Shown here one piece after another: positions 29,039 through 38,213 of a DNA stretch of 64,000 nt (the stretch's first letter is position 1; every line of letters begins with the position of its first letter). The position numbers were made by a program, and so were the translations under genes. This DNA is from Brevibacterium oceani (GTDB lineage Bacteria > Actinomycetota > Actinomycetes > Actinomycetales > Brevibacteriaceae). Where the stretch lies: the NCBI RefSeq assembly GCF_013623835.1, contig NZ_JABKDE010000003.1:62001-126000 (forward strand). Direction: 5' to 3'. The notes beneath the pieces are model-generated. The model ran no database searches and had not been told where the DNA came from. It saw only the letters and a program-made list of their open reading frames with translations.

Positions 29039-29206
29039 GGCCCCCCATCTTCCCACTGTCACCGGTCAGGGTCAGTGACCTCGCGCAGCCGACCCAGCGA
29101 GAGTCCGCAGTTCCAACCGCAGCTGAGATCGCTGCCTGCTCCCCACCGACCGCCCGCCCAATGACCGCATAGGGGATTGCCAGCCAGGTGCAAATAGACT
29201 GGCCCC

Positions 29207-30139
29207 ATGCCTGCAGTCCTCACGAGCTCGCCCCTGACTCCCAGCGCCACAGCGATTCCGCACGACATCTCGGCGGCGATCCCGAGCCCGAGCGTCTCGA
29301 GCTTCCAACTCGGCCCGCTGACGATCCACTTCTATGCGCTGTGCATCCTCGTGGGCATCATCATCGCGATCGTGCTGACCAACCGCCGCCTCACCGCCCG
29401 CGGCGTCGAGGACTGGCAGGTGCTCGACATCGCGACCCTGGCCGTGCCGATGGCCATCGTCTTCGCCCGCATCTACCACGTGATCACGCACTATACGGAC
29501 TACTTCGGACCCGGCCGCAACCCGTGGAACATCTTCGAACCCGGGTCGGTGTGGGCGATCTGGGAGGGCGGAATCGCGATCTTCGGCTCCCTCATCGGCG
29601 GCACCCTCGGCGCCTGGATCATGTGCCGGCGGCGTGGCCTCAAACTCACCACGCTGCTCGACGCACTGGCCCCGGGCCTCATCCTCGCCCAGGCCTGCGG
29701 ACGCTTCGGCAACTGGTTCAACCAGGAGCTCTTCGGGCTGCCGACCACCCTGCCCTGGGGCCTCGAGATCGACCCCGGCAACTCGGCGATCCCCCTGGGC
29801 ACTCCCCCGGGAACACTATTCCACCCGACGTTCCTCTACGAGGTCATCTGGAACAGCCTCGGCGCCCTGGTCCTGCTCTACCTCAGCCGCAAGATCTTCT
29901 TCCAGTGGGGACGCCTCTTCGCGGTCTATCTCATGTGGTACGGCGCCGGCCGCATCGTGTGGGAGTCGATCCGCATCGACCCGAGCTTCGTCATCTTCGG
30001 CCTGCGCACGAACGTCTGGGGTGCGATCGGCGCGGTGGCACTGGGCGTGATCATCATGGCCGTCCAATACAAGCGCCACCCCGAACCCGAGGAATCACCG
30101 TTCATCCCCGGCCGCGAACCGCAGCCGGCCGACGACTGA
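29207..30139 (+). CDS. lgt: Prolipoprotein diacylglyceryl transferase
   Basis: A 310-residue membrane enzyme that moves diacylglyceryl from phosphatidylglycerol to the lipobox Cys of prolipoproteins, the first step of lipoprotein maturation. About seven hydrophobic segments are present. IHFYALCILVGIIIA starts TM1, ACGRFGNWFNQELFG is the Lgt signature (invariant Arg and Asn), and HPTFLYEVIWN is conserved. The His-Gly-Gly of proteobacterial enzymes appears as WEGGIAIFG, as in many actinobacteria. No ribosome site is seen before ATG 29207, so a leaderless or weakly initiated message is likely. Confidence 0.95.
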   Translation: MPAVLTSSPLTPSATAIPHDISAAIPSPSVSSFQLGPLTIHFYALCILVGIIIAIVLTNRRLTARGVEDWQVLDIATLAVPMAIVFARIYHVITHYTDYFGPGRNPWNIFEPGSVWAIWEGGIAIFGSLIGGTLGAWIMCRRRGLKLTTLLDALAPGLILAQACGRFGNWFNQELFGLPTTLPWGLEIDPGNSAIPLGTPPGTLFHPTFLYEVIWNSLGALVLLYLSRKIFFQWGRLFAVYLMWYGAGRIVWESIRIDPSFVIFGLRTNVWGAIGAVALGVIIMAVQYKRHPEPEESPFIPGREPQPADD

Positions 30140-30206
30140 GTCGATCCCTCGCCGAGGTGGCCCACCCCTGACGTGCGCACGTGGCCTCACCGCGTCGTCG
30201 GCATGA

Positions 30207-30235
30207 TTCACAGACAACTTACCATCAAGTAACAT
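30207..30235 (+). promoter_or_regulatory. Promoter giving a probably leaderless thioesterase mRNA
   Basis: TTCACA (30207-30212), a 17-nt spacer and TAACAT (30230-30235) make a good -35/-10 pair. The ATG of the next gene is 7 nt beyond the -10 box and there is no ribosome site, so transcription would begin at or next to the start codon. Confidence 0.55.
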
Positions 30236-30242
30236 AGGGCTC

Positions 30243-30785
30243 ATGCACTTTACGCGTATGATTCTGCAGCTGCTGAGATCCCGCCGTCGCCCGACGCAGG
30301 ACATCTGGGACACCTACTCACTTCCCTTGCGGGTCCGGCCTTCAGAGATCGACATCTTCATGCACGTCAACAACGGCAAATACTTCGAGATCATGGATCT
30401 GGGGCGACTCGACGTGCTCGTGCGCAGCGGAGTCTGGACCACCCTCCGCGAAAAGGGTTGGACCGGCGTCATCAGCGCTGAGACCATCAGCTTCCGCAAG
30501 TCACTCAAACTCGGTCAGCGCTACAGTCTCGACACCCGGATCATCGGAGTCGATGAACGCGCTGTCTACTTCGAGCACCGCATCGTCGTCGATGGAGAGA
30601 TCTACGCTCGTGCATTCGTGGCCACGCGGCTGCTCTCTGAGACTGGCACCGTGTCTAAGGAGGAGGCCATCGGCGCCTTCGGACCGCCGCCGGCCGATGT
30701 GGAACTGCCCGAGTGGATCCACGATTGGCGCCTGAACAACGCCCTGCCGAGTACGAGACGTCCGGCCGCACACACGTGGGCATGA
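30243..30785 (+). CDS. Hotdog-fold acyl-CoA thioesterase
   Basis: A 180-residue single-domain thioesterase of the 4HBT-like group (THEM6-like). VRPSEIDIFMHVNNGKYFEIMDLGRLD holds the hotdog active-site helix with the catalytic acid region (DIFMHVNN). ISFRKSLKLGQRY and FEHRIVVDGEIYARA are the following strands. It should hydrolyse an acyl-CoA or related thioester. Its stop is 9 nt from the stop of the convergent aminotransferase. The message appears leaderless. Confidence 0.85.
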   Translation: MHFTRMILQLLRSRRRPTQDIWDTYSLPLRVRPSEIDIFMHVNNGKYFEIMDLGRLDVLVRSGVWTTLREKGWTGVISAETISFRKSLKLGQRYSLDTRIIGVDERAVYFEHRIVVDGEIYARAFVATRLLSETGTVSKEEAIGAFGPPPADVELPEWIHDWRLNNALPSTRRPAAHTWA

Positions 30786-30794
30786 TCGGACAGT

Positions 30795-31988
30795 TCAGGC
30801 CTCGATCCACTCCTTGAGCCGGCCGAGGCCTTTGGTGATCGCGGCTTCGTCGATGCCCGAATAGGCCAGCCGGATGTAGGACCGGTCCTCGCCCGGTTGC
30901 GGTGATCCGAAGTGTTCGCGGGTGCAGAACGACACTCCGGTGGCGTGCAGGGCTTCGGTGGAGAAGTCGGCCAGGGTCGCGATTCCCTTCGTCGCCATCG
31001 CCTCGGTGACGTCGGGAAAGACGTAGAACGTCGAGCCCGGGGTCGCCACGCTCATGCCGGGGATCTCGTTGATCAGGCGGCAGGTGGCGTCGCGACGTTT
31101 GCGCAGCACCTCGAGCATCTGCCCCACCTTGGTCTGTGGTCCGCGCAGGGCAGCGATGCCCGCCCACTGCACGTAATGGTTCGTGCAGGACTCGTCGTTG
31201 GTGTTCATCGTTGAGATCGCTTCGGCGACCTCAATGGGTGCGACTGCGCAGCCGAGCCTGGAGCCGGTCATCGCGTACTTCTTCGAGAATGTATAGAGGA
31301 TGACTGTGCGTTCGCGCATCCCCGGCAGGGCGGCGATCGACTGGGACTTCCCTTTGTAGCGCATCTCGAAGTACGCCTCGTCGGAGAGCACCCACAGGTC
31401 GAACTCCTGCGCGATTGCGGCGATCGCCTCACGCTCGCCAGGCGTGGATTCGGCCGAGATCGGGTTCTGCAGGTCGTTGTAGATGATCGCTGTGGTGTCC
31501 TCGTCGATCGAGGCCCGCAGGTGATCGAGGTCGATGGCGAAGCCGTCGGCGGTCGGCACATACCGGTAGGGCAGGGCCGTTCCACCCAGGTAATCGATCT
31601 GGGATTCGTAGATCGGGAACCCGGGATTCGGGTAGAGCACGCCCTCGCCGGGATTCATCACCGCTTGGAGGAATTTGGTGATCACGGGCTTGCCGCCGGT
31701 GGTCACGACCACCTCGGCGGGGTCGATCGTCATTCCACGGCGGGACCCGATGTCATCGGCGAGCGCTTCCCGGAGTTCGGGGATTCCGGGACCGGGGCAG
31801 TACCCGGTCTTGCCGTCGCGGATGGCCTGCTCCATCGCCTCGACGATGTGCCCGGCCAGGGGGAAATTGAGATCGCCGAGGTGGAACGGGAAGATCTCGT
31901 TTCCCCGGGCCTTCCAGTCGGCAGCGGCCTGGGCGACGCGGAACGCGGTCTCGGTGCCGAGGTTGTCCAAGCGGCGAGCGGTCTTCAT
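30795..31988 (-). CDS. PLP-dependent aminotransferase, class I/II
   Basis: A 397-residue fold-type I aminotransferase. The PLP Lys is in LYTFSKKYAMTGSRLG, and the cofactor Asn and Asp are in IIYNDLQNPIS and WVLSDEAYFEM. The C-terminal RSYIRLAYSG includes the Arg that holds the substrate carboxylate. AAGGAG lies 7 nt before ATG 31988. It resembles aspartate/alanine-type enzymes. It stands near a second, distantly similar aminotransferase at 35193 but on the opposite strand. The substrate is unassigned. Confidence 0.9.
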   Translation of the reverse strand: MKTARRLDNLGTETAFRVAQAAADWKARGNEIFPFHLGDLNFPLAGHIVEAMEQAIRDGKTGYCPGPGIPELREALADDIGSRRGMTIDPAEVVVTTGGKPVITKFLQAVMNPGEGVLYPNPGFPIYESQIDYLGGTALPYRYVPTADGFAIDLDHLRASIDEDTTAIIYNDLQNPISAESTPGEREAIAAIAQEFDLWVLSDEAYFEMRYKGKSQSIAALPGMRERTVILYTFSKKYAMTGSRLGCAVAPIEVAEAISTMNTNDESCTNHYVQWAGIAALRGPQTKVGQMLEVLRKRRDATCRLINEIPGMSVATPGSTFYVFPDVTEAMATKGIATLADFSTEALHATGVSFCTREHFGSPQPGEDRSYIRLAYSGIDEAAITKGLGRLKEWIEA

Positions 31989-32153
31989 GAACGGCTCCTT
32001 CGTCGAAGGTCGGGGGTGCGGAGGGGATGACTGTGCTCCGGTTCACACACGATAGTCCAGGTGGGAGCCGATTGTCAGCGGTGTCCGGATCCGACGTCAC
32101 CGACGCGGGAAGCCTCTCGATCGATCGCACACACGGATCGGTCTGCCCGCCCT

Positions 32154-32711
32154 TCACCCCGCAGGAAGAGCAGAGCGTCCCGCGAGCAGGCACCACAGAC
32201 CGATAGCGAGGAACACAGGTGCGCCGAGCAGTCCGCACCAGAAGCTCGGCGCAGCGAGTTCGCGTGGCAGCACGAACGCGAGCACCGCGACGATCGTCAG
32301 TGCCAGCGCCGCCACGTGGAGGACGGGCTGGCCGAAGACACCGGCGAGCGCGGAGAAGTGGATGCCGACGATCGCAAGGATGAGCGGGGCGATGATCTCT
32401 GTCTGACCTGCGCGGATGGCGAAGAAGCTCGCGACCGCGCCGATGACGACCTCGGCCCAGAAGACGATGACGTAGAGCGTGAAGGCGGTCGTGCCGGTGG
32501 TGAAGGCACTCGATTCCGACCAGTGCCCGATGGCCGAGAGGATGCTCGGCACCGACACCGCGAGTCCGGTGACGGCGAGTGCCCCGAGAATGATGCGGAA
32601 GATCAGCGCCTTCGGCGGTGCCTCCTGCGCCCACCCCGCCCAGATGAAGGCCGCCAGGCCGAAGATCGCGCCGATCATCACGAGGTCGCGCGGGTGAGCC
32701 AGGTCGATCAT
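32154..32711 (-). CDS. Hypothetical membrane protein
   Basis: A 185-residue protein with about six hydrophobic segments. It begins MIDLAHPRDLVMIGAIFGLAAF and has no charged catalytic motifs that I recognise. ATG 32711 has AAGGGAT upstream. The residue pattern (helices of about 20 residues with short loops) suggests an integral membrane protein of unknown function. The gene is isolated between an aminotransferase and a cupin gene, all on the minus strand. Confidence 0.7.
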   Translation of the reverse strand: MIDLAHPRDLVMIGAIFGLAAFIWAGWAQEAPPKALIFRIILGALAVTGLAVSVPSILSAIGHWSESSAFTTGTTAFTLYVIVFWAEVVIGAVASFFAIRAGQTEIIAPLILAIVGIHFSALAGVFGQPVLHVAALALTIVAVLAFVLPRELAAPSFWCGLLGAPVFLAIGLWCLLAGRSALPAG

Positions 32712-32893
32712 CGTTGATCCCTTCGTCTCGGCGGGCTATGTCTTCACCTTACCCAGCGCCGAGGCAGCCGTCCCCTGCGGTTTTCCCGATTCCCGGGCGT
32801 ACCTCGCCGGGCTTCGCACCCGTTTTCGCACGGAAGACAGCAATGCGCGGGCCCCGTCGAACAGGCAGCACCCGGGCCACGAGCGGAACCCGC

Positions 32894-33274
32894 TCAACCC
32901 TCGCTCGGGGCGATGAAGAGCTTGCGCAGGGGCGCCTCGGTGATGGTCCAGCGGGTCTTCTCACCGTCACTCAGTCGGACCAATGCCCCGGGGGCCATGT
33001 CGATGTCGGGCCGTGTCGATTCCTCGAACTCGATGCGCCCGGTGCCGCTGACGACGAGGAAGACCTCATCGCCTTCGACGTCGCGCATCGACCCGACGCT
33101 CATCTCCCACAGCCCGTAGTCCGCTCCCCCGATCGAACCGAGTTCCGCGAAGGCCGTGGTGACGTCGGCGCCGGCGAGGTCGTTCGCCGCAGCTGAGCCG
33201 ACCCGCTGCCACGCCTCGATGGGCTCGTGGTGGAGGGGGAATTCGTGGGTGTTGATCGGCTCTATTGCGCTCAT
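32894..33274 (-). CDS. Small cupin protein (DUF861/ureidoglycine-type cupin)
   Basis: A 126-residue single cupin. The core has DYGLWEMSVGSMRDVEGDEVFLVVSGTGRIEFE, where the usual metal His residues are largely absent, and ends in ALVRLSDGEKTRWTITEAPLRKLFIA, the W.v.E..RK pattern of DUF861. It is divergent from the FAD amine oxidase gene; such cupins often accompany PuuB-like oxidases in amine catabolism. A regulatory or ligand-binding role is as likely as catalysis. Confidence 0.8.
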   Translation of the reverse strand: MSAIEPINTHEFPLHHEPIEAWQRVGSAAANDLAGADVTTAFAELGSIGGADYGLWEMSVGSMRDVEGDEVFLVVSGTGRIEFEESTRPDIDMAPGALVRLSDGEKTRWTITEAPLRKLFIAPSEG

Positions 33275-33319
33275 GCGATCAGTGTAAGCAGGTCCCGACG
33301 GCCCGAGCCAGTACGACCC

Positions 33320-33351
33320 ATGGAATCAGAACGCCAATGCACCGATTCCAT
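33320..33351. promoter_or_regulatory. Candidate operator between the cupin and FAD oxidase genes
   Basis: ATGGAATC (33320-33327) and GATTCCAT (33344-33351) form a perfect 8-bp inverted repeat with 16 nt between, in the divergent region. The layout suits a dimeric regulator binding on one face of the DNA. No regulator gene is adjacent. Confidence 0.4.
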
Positions 33352-33520
33352 ATGGCAATACGCTTCCCGACAACCATTTACTTCGCCGGGAGCGTGAGAT
33401 AGACATGATTCCGTACGCTCCGACTTCGCTGACCGGCAGCACGCGTTACCGCTGACCGACACCACCCGGCACCGGCGAACCCGAAACCACGAGCGGCCAC
33501 CTACGACCAGGAGAAGATCC

Positions 33521-34975
33521 GTGTCCTACCTCAACGGCGAGGCCTCCCACTGGCTGACCCAGTCACCGCCCGCACCTGACTCCCCGTCACCGCTGCCCAA
33601 CGAGAAGCAGGACCTCATCATCGTCGGCGGCGGGCTCACCGGCCTGTGGTCGGCCTACTACGCGCGGCAGGCCCACCCGGACTGGGCGATCACGATCATC
33701 GAAGCCACACACATCGGCTTCGGCGCCTCGGGACGCAACGGCGGCTGGCTGTCGACCCTGTTGCCCGGCAACCGAGTGAAGTACGCCGAGGCGGTCGACC
33801 GTGCCCGTGCAACCGATCCGACCGGACCGGTCGGGTCCGCCGGGCTCGACGGGATCGCCAGCGTGCGTGCGTTCCAGTCCGCGCTCTTCGACTCGATCGA
33901 CGACGTCCTCGCCGTCTGCGAGACCGAAGGCATCGACGCCCACCAGGTCCGCGGCGGCCACATCGACATCGCCCAGTCCGAGGCCGGGATGTCTCGCCTG
34001 CGCGATCTCCAAGCCGGTAACGAGAAGTTCGGCTACGGGCCCGAGGACATGCAGTTCCTTGATGGCGAGGCCACGCGTGCCCGCATCGATGTCGCCGGAG
34101 CCCTCGGCAGCCTCTACTTCCCCGCCACCGCCGCCATCGATCCGGCGCTGCTCACCCGCGGTCTCGCCCGATTCCTGCGAGAACAGGGAGTGACGATCTG
34201 CGAGGACACGGCGGCCGGGCACATCGGCAAGGGTGCTGTCTCGACGACCCGCGGACAGGTCTCGGGGAACACTATTTTCGTCTGTCTCGAAGGCTATTCC
34301 GGCACTGTCACGGGCGACCTCCCCGGACTGCAGGGACGCCAGGTCATTCCGGTGTTCTCCTCCATGATCGCGACCGAACCGTTGCCCGCAGACGTATGGG
34401 AAGACATCGGCTGGGAGGGCCACGAGTGCCTCGGCGACACCGCGCACACGTTCATCTACGCCCAGCGCACCGCCGATGATCGGATCGCCATCGGCGGGCG
34501 CGGAGCACCCTATGCGTTTGGCTCGGGTCTGCCCGGTGACGGTGAGGTCCCCGCCGAGGTGGTCGACCTCCTGGCAGGACGCCTGTCCTCACTCTTCCCC
34601 GACCTCGACTTCGACATCGCGCACGCTTGGCGGGGTGCACTCGGGGTGACCAGGGACTGGTGCGCAGGCATCTTCTTCGACCCCGAGCAGCGGATCGGTG
34701 TGGCCCGCGGGTATGCCGGGCACGGCGTGACGGCGACGCACCTGGCGGCGAGGACACTCCTCGATCGCGCGTCCGGCCAGGCGACTCCGCTGACGGCACT
34801 GCCGTGGAACGACCACTTCTCGGGTCAGTGGGAGCCCGAACCGGTCCGGTGGCTGGGCATCCGCTCGATGTACAGGATCTTCGGCATCGCCGACACCTGG
34901 GAGCGGGCCACCGGGGCGAAGCGGACTAGTCTGCTCGCTCGCTTCGGCTCGCACCTCGCCGGTCTCGCGGAGTGA
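33521..34975 (+). CDS. FAD-dependent amine/amino acid oxidase (PuuB-like)
   Basis: A 484-residue DAO-superfamily flavoenzyme. The dinucleotide motif is IIVGGGLTGLWSAYYAR (residue about 30), followed by GFGASGRNGGWLS, typical of gamma-glutamylputrescine oxidase and glycine oxidase relatives. The C-terminal FDPEQRIGVARGYAGHGVTATHLAARTL closes the FAD site. It oxidises a primary or secondary amine or amino acid to aldehyde/keto acid, ammonia and hydrogen peroxide. GTG 33521 has AGGAGAAG upstream. It is divergent from a DUF861 cupin and is followed by an aminotransferase on the same strand. Confidence 0.87.
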   Translation: MSYLNGEASHWLTQSPPAPDSPSPLPNEKQDLIIVGGGLTGLWSAYYARQAHPDWAITIIEATHIGFGASGRNGGWLSTLLPGNRVKYAEAVDRARATDPTGPVGSAGLDGIASVRAFQSALFDSIDDVLAVCETEGIDAHQVRGGHIDIAQSEAGMSRLRDLQAGNEKFGYGPEDMQFLDGEATRARIDVAGALGSLYFPATAAIDPALLTRGLARFLREQGVTICEDTAAGHIGKGAVSTTRGQVSGNTIFVCLEGYSGTVTGDLPGLQGRQVIPVFSSMIATEPLPADVWEDIGWEGHECLGDTAHTFIYAQRTADDRIAIGGRGAPYAFGSGLPGDGEVPAEVVDLLAGRLSSLFPDLDFDIAHAWRGALGVTRDWCAGIFFDPEQRIGVARGYAGHGVTATHLAARTLLDRASGQATPLTALPWNDHFSGQWEPEPVRWLGIRSMYRIFGIADTWERATGAKRTSLLARFGSHLAGLAE

Positions 34976-35056
34976 CGGGCGGAGCGCGGCTATGCCGAAG
35001 TGGGTACGTTCCATCATCAGCACCAAGCACCCTCACCGCCGCACTCTTCCGCGCCA

Positions 35057-35114
35057 GCTTGGTGAAACTGCACCAGCTTGGTGCATGGACCAAGCTGGTG
35101 CAGTTTCACCAAGC
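35057..35114. repeat. Perfect 26-bp inverted repeat with a 6-nt loop
   Basis: Arms 35057-35082 and 35089-35114 are exact reverse complements around GCATGG. Each arm itself contains CAGCTTGGT/GCTTGGT, so the arm is an internal near-repeat (GCTTGGTGAAACTGCACC then AGCTTGGT). It lies between two plus-strand genes. No T-run follows. It may be a terminator or attenuator, a dispersed palindromic repeat, or a large operator. Confidence 0.85.
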
Positions 35115-35192
35115 CGAAGAGCGCACCCCCGCCCCGGTCTCGCGTCGTGACCGACTCATCCCGCGCCCGAACGACAGGAGGACACTGACACC

Positions 35193-36362
35193 ATGACGAA
35201 CACGCACCCTCGCATCTCCCCCATGGCCGCCACCTACCCGGCCTCGAGCATCCGCAAGATGTTCAACCTCGCGCTCGATTTCCCCGACGCCGTGAAGCTC
35301 ACTGTCGGCGAACCCGATTTCAACACCCCGGAGCACATCAAGGCCGCCGGAATTCGCGGAATCGAGCACGACAACACGCGTTACGTCGCCAATGCAGGCA
35401 TCCCCGAACTGCGCGCGGCCATCGCCCGCAAGTACTCCGGCCGGTGGAATCGCGGCGTCGGACCTGAGAACGTCATGGTCTCCTTCGGCGCGATGGAGGC
35501 CCTGACCTTCGCCCTCGACGTCACCGTCTCCCCCGGCGACGAGGTCATCATCCCCGATCCCAGCTTCCCGAACTACATGGGCCAGGTCCACCGCCTCGGC
35601 GGGAGTCCGGTGTCCGTTCCCGTCACGGAAGACAACGACTTCAAACTCCGGGCCGAGGATGTTCGGGCAGCGATCACCGACCGCACTGCCGCGGTGCTCA
35701 TCAACAGTCCGTCGAATCCGCTCGGCTCGGTCATGGATCAGGCCGACCTCGAACAGATCGCCGACCTCGCTGAGGAGCACGGGTTCACCGTCATCTCCGA
35801 CGAGGTCTATGACGAGATGGTCTTCGACGACGCCGTCTTCACCTCCATCGCCGAGGTGCGCCCTGACTTCGACCGCTACCTCGCGATCGGCAGCTTCTCG
35901 AAGACCTATGCCATGACCGGCTGGCGCTGTGGGTTCGTCATCGGCTCCGAGGACTTCATCGCCCCAATGGCGCTCCTCCAGGAGGGCCTGACTTCGAGCC
36001 TGCCGGGCTTCGTCCAGGAGGCTGCGGTGGCCGCGATCGACGGACCGCAGGACGTCGTCGCGTCGATGGTCGCCTCGTACGCCGAGCGCCGGGAGCTCAT
36101 GGTCGAGCGCATCAATCCCATCGACGGACTGAGCCTGCTACGGCCGGCCGCGACCTTCTACGCCTGGGTCAATGTCAAGGACTGGGGACTGAACTCCTGG
36201 GACCTGGCGACCCAGCTGCTCGAGAAGCACAACCTCGCGACGATCCCCGGTTCGGCCTTCGGCCCCGCCGGTGAAGGGTATCTGCGACTGACGTTCGCCG
36301 TCTCCCCCGAGACGATCAACACCGCCTGCGACCGGCTGGAGGCCTTCGCCGCCGACCGCTGA
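35193..36362 (+). CDS. PLP-dependent aminotransferase (aspartate/aromatic type)
   Basis: A 389-residue fold-type I enzyme. SFSKTYAMTGWRCGFVIG carries the PLP Lys and the Arg that follows; INSPSNPLGS and VISDEVYDEM hold the cofactor Asn, Asp and Tyr. LRLTFAVS contains the carboxylate Arg. SGRWNRGVG and the N-terminal PASSIRKMFNLA fit the aspartate/aromatic (AspC/PatA-like) subgroup. The gene is 217 nt downstream of the FAD oxidase, with the 58-nt hairpin at 35057-35114 in between. It may consume the keto acid or amine made by that oxidase, an inference from position. Confidence 0.9.
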   Translation: MTNTHPRISPMAATYPASSIRKMFNLALDFPDAVKLTVGEPDFNTPEHIKAAGIRGIEHDNTRYVANAGIPELRAAIARKYSGRWNRGVGPENVMVSFGAMEALTFALDVTVSPGDEVIIPDPSFPNYMGQVHRLGGSPVSVPVTEDNDFKLRAEDVRAAITDRTAAVLINSPSNPLGSVMDQADLEQIADLAEEHGFTVISDEVYDEMVFDDAVFTSIAEVRPDFDRYLAIGSFSKTYAMTGWRCGFVIGSEDFIAPMALLQEGLTSSLPGFVQEAAVAAIDGPQDVVASMVASYAERRELMVERINPIDGLSLLRPAATFYAWVNVKDWGLNSWDLATQLLEKHNLATIPGSAFGPAGEGYLRLTFAVSPETINTACDRLEAFAADR

Positions 36363-36443
36363 CGTCAGGGTTCGGGCAGCGCGCCGAGGTGGTGATTCGC
36401 CGAGGTGGTCGGGGCCGTGACGGCGCCCGTGCTGAGGTTGTGA

Positions 36444-38213
36444 TCAGCGGCCCGGCGTGTTCCTGGCCTCGACGCGAGCGAAGGGGCCGTCCGCTCCCCG
36501 CAGCACGCCCGCCGGTCCGTGTTCGACGATGCGACCGGAGTCCATGACGACCACCTCGGTGTCATCGGGCAGCAGATCGGCTCGGTGGGTGATCTCGATG
36601 ACGGTGAGTTCGGGACGACTCTCGGCCAGACGCCGCCGGACGGTGCTCGCGGTGGTCGCATCGAGCTGGCTGAGCGCCTCGTCGAGGACGAGCACCTCCG
36701 GCTCGGCGACGAGCGCACGGGCGATCGCCAGCCGCTGCAGCTGACCTCCCGAGACCGTGAGTCCACGCCCCTGCATCCGCGTCGCCAGCCCCTCCGGCAG
36801 ACCAGTCGCCCAATCGTCGAGCGCGACGATCGACAGCGCTTCGCCGATGAGGTCATCACTGGCCTCCGGTGCGGCCAGGCGCAGGTTGTCGGCCAGGCTG
36901 CCCGACAGCAGCGTCGGGTGCTGAGTGACGAAGGCGATGCGCCGACGCAGCGCATCGAGCGGCAGGTCCGTGATGTCGACCTCGCCGAGGCGGACCGCCC
37001 CGGATTCGGGATCGCGACCGCGGACGAGCAGCGACGCGAGCGTCGACTTCCCCGATCCGGACACCCCGACCACGGCGCTCCATGTCTTCTCCCGGAACCG
37101 GGCGGCCACCTCGACGAGGGCGGGCGTCTCACGTCCGGGGTAGTGCAGGGTCACGGCATCGACGGAGATGCCGGTCGGACCTTCCGGCGGCTGGGCAGTC
37201 CCGGTGTCGGGGACCGCGGGGGCGGAGTCGATGATCTCCCACACGCGTGCGGCCGCGGCGAGGGCCGAGTCGAGGCCGGTGGAGAAGTTCTCGATGCCGC
37301 GCACCGGCAACCAGAGTCCGGCGAAAACGGCGAGCGCGGTGGCCGTCGCCAGCGCACCATCCGAAGCAGCGCCGCCACCACCGGCGAGACTGCCACCACC
37401 CGCAAGCTCCCCACCGGCCGTTCCAACCACGACGACGGCAACGAGCCCGATGAGCTGGAGTGCGACGAGCAACGCTGACCGCCCCGCCTGGATCCGGGCA
37501 ACCGAGGTCCGGTTCGCACTCAGCGCTCGGCCGTCGTCGTCGAGCTTCTCGAGCCTGCGAGACTGTGCGCCGAAGGTGAGGACCTCGCGGATGCCGTGGA
37601 CGTCGTCGCCGATGTGCCCGGCGAGCTCACCGCGCGCCTCCGCCACATCGGCCGAGGCCCGCCACGTCGACCGGCTGGTGAGCACGGGGGCTGCGAGCAT
37701 GAGGATGACGATGACGGCGAGGGTGAGTGCGAGCGTCCCGTCGACGGCGAGGCCCACCCACGCCAGCGCGACCGCGGGTACGACGACGGCGCTGACGGCG
37801 GGCGGGAAGGTGTGGGCGAAGAAGACCTCGATCCGGTCGATGTCACCGGAGGCGCGTTCGGTGAGCTCGGCACCGGCCCGGCCGGTGGTCGCGGCCGGCG
37901 CCTGCGGCACGAGGCGGGTGAAGAAGAGCTCCCGCAGTCGTTGCAGCGCGGTGAAGGCGACACGATGCCCAAGGTAGTGCTCGAGATAGCGCAGACCCGC
38001 CTTGACCAGGGCGATGACGATGAGTGTGGTGATGAGTCCGCCGAGGTTGGGCTCCCCACCCTGTGCGACACCGACGATCGCAGTGGCGGCGATGACGAGG
38101 AGCGCGATGCCGAGCAGCTGGTTGAGGATGCGGCAGATCGTCGAGGCGATGAGCGAGGGGTAGAGGTTGCCGGCGGCGTCGAGGAGGCGCGCGGCGAGGC
38201 GAACGCGGGTCAC
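36444..38213 (-). CDS. ABC transporter, fused permease-ATPase (second half of a heterodimer)
   Basis: A 589-residue half-exporter with six hydrophobic helices (about 20-290) and an ATPase domain: Walker A GVSGSGKST, signature LTVSGGQLQRLAIARAL and Walker B VLVLDEALSQLD. The order and fold match CydC, IrtB or YbtQ. Its ATG overlaps the stop of the partner gene by 4 nt. A Fur/Zur-like box lies upstream of the pair, which favours a siderophore or metal role (importers such as IrtAB and YbtPQ have this exporter fold). A CydDC-like cysteine exporter cannot be excluded, but no cydAB genes are here. Confidence 0.87.
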   Translation of the reverse strand: MTRVRLAARLLDAAGNLYPSLIASTICRILNQLLGIALLVIAATAIVGVAQGGEPNLGGLITTLIVIALVKAGLRYLEHYLGHRVAFTALQRLRELFFTRLVPQAPAATTGRAGAELTERASGDIDRIEVFFAHTFPPAVSAVVVPAVALAWVGLAVDGTLALTLAVIVILMLAAPVLTSRSTWRASADVAEARGELAGHIGDDVHGIREVLTFGAQSRRLEKLDDDGRALSANRTSVARIQAGRSALLVALQLIGLVAVVVVGTAGGELAGGGSLAGGGGAASDGALATATALAVFAGLWLPVRGIENFSTGLDSALAAAARVWEIIDSAPAVPDTGTAQPPEGPTGISVDAVTLHYPGRETPALVEVAARFREKTWSAVVGVSGSGKSTLASLLVRGRDPESGAVRLGEVDITDLPLDALRRRIAFVTQHPTLLSGSLADNLRLAAPEASDDLIGEALSIVALDDWATGLPEGLATRMQGRGLTVSGGQLQRLAIARALVAEPEVLVLDEALSQLDATTASTVRRRLAESRPELTVIEITHRADLLPDDTEVVVMDSGRIVEHGPAGVLRGADGPFARVEARNTPGR

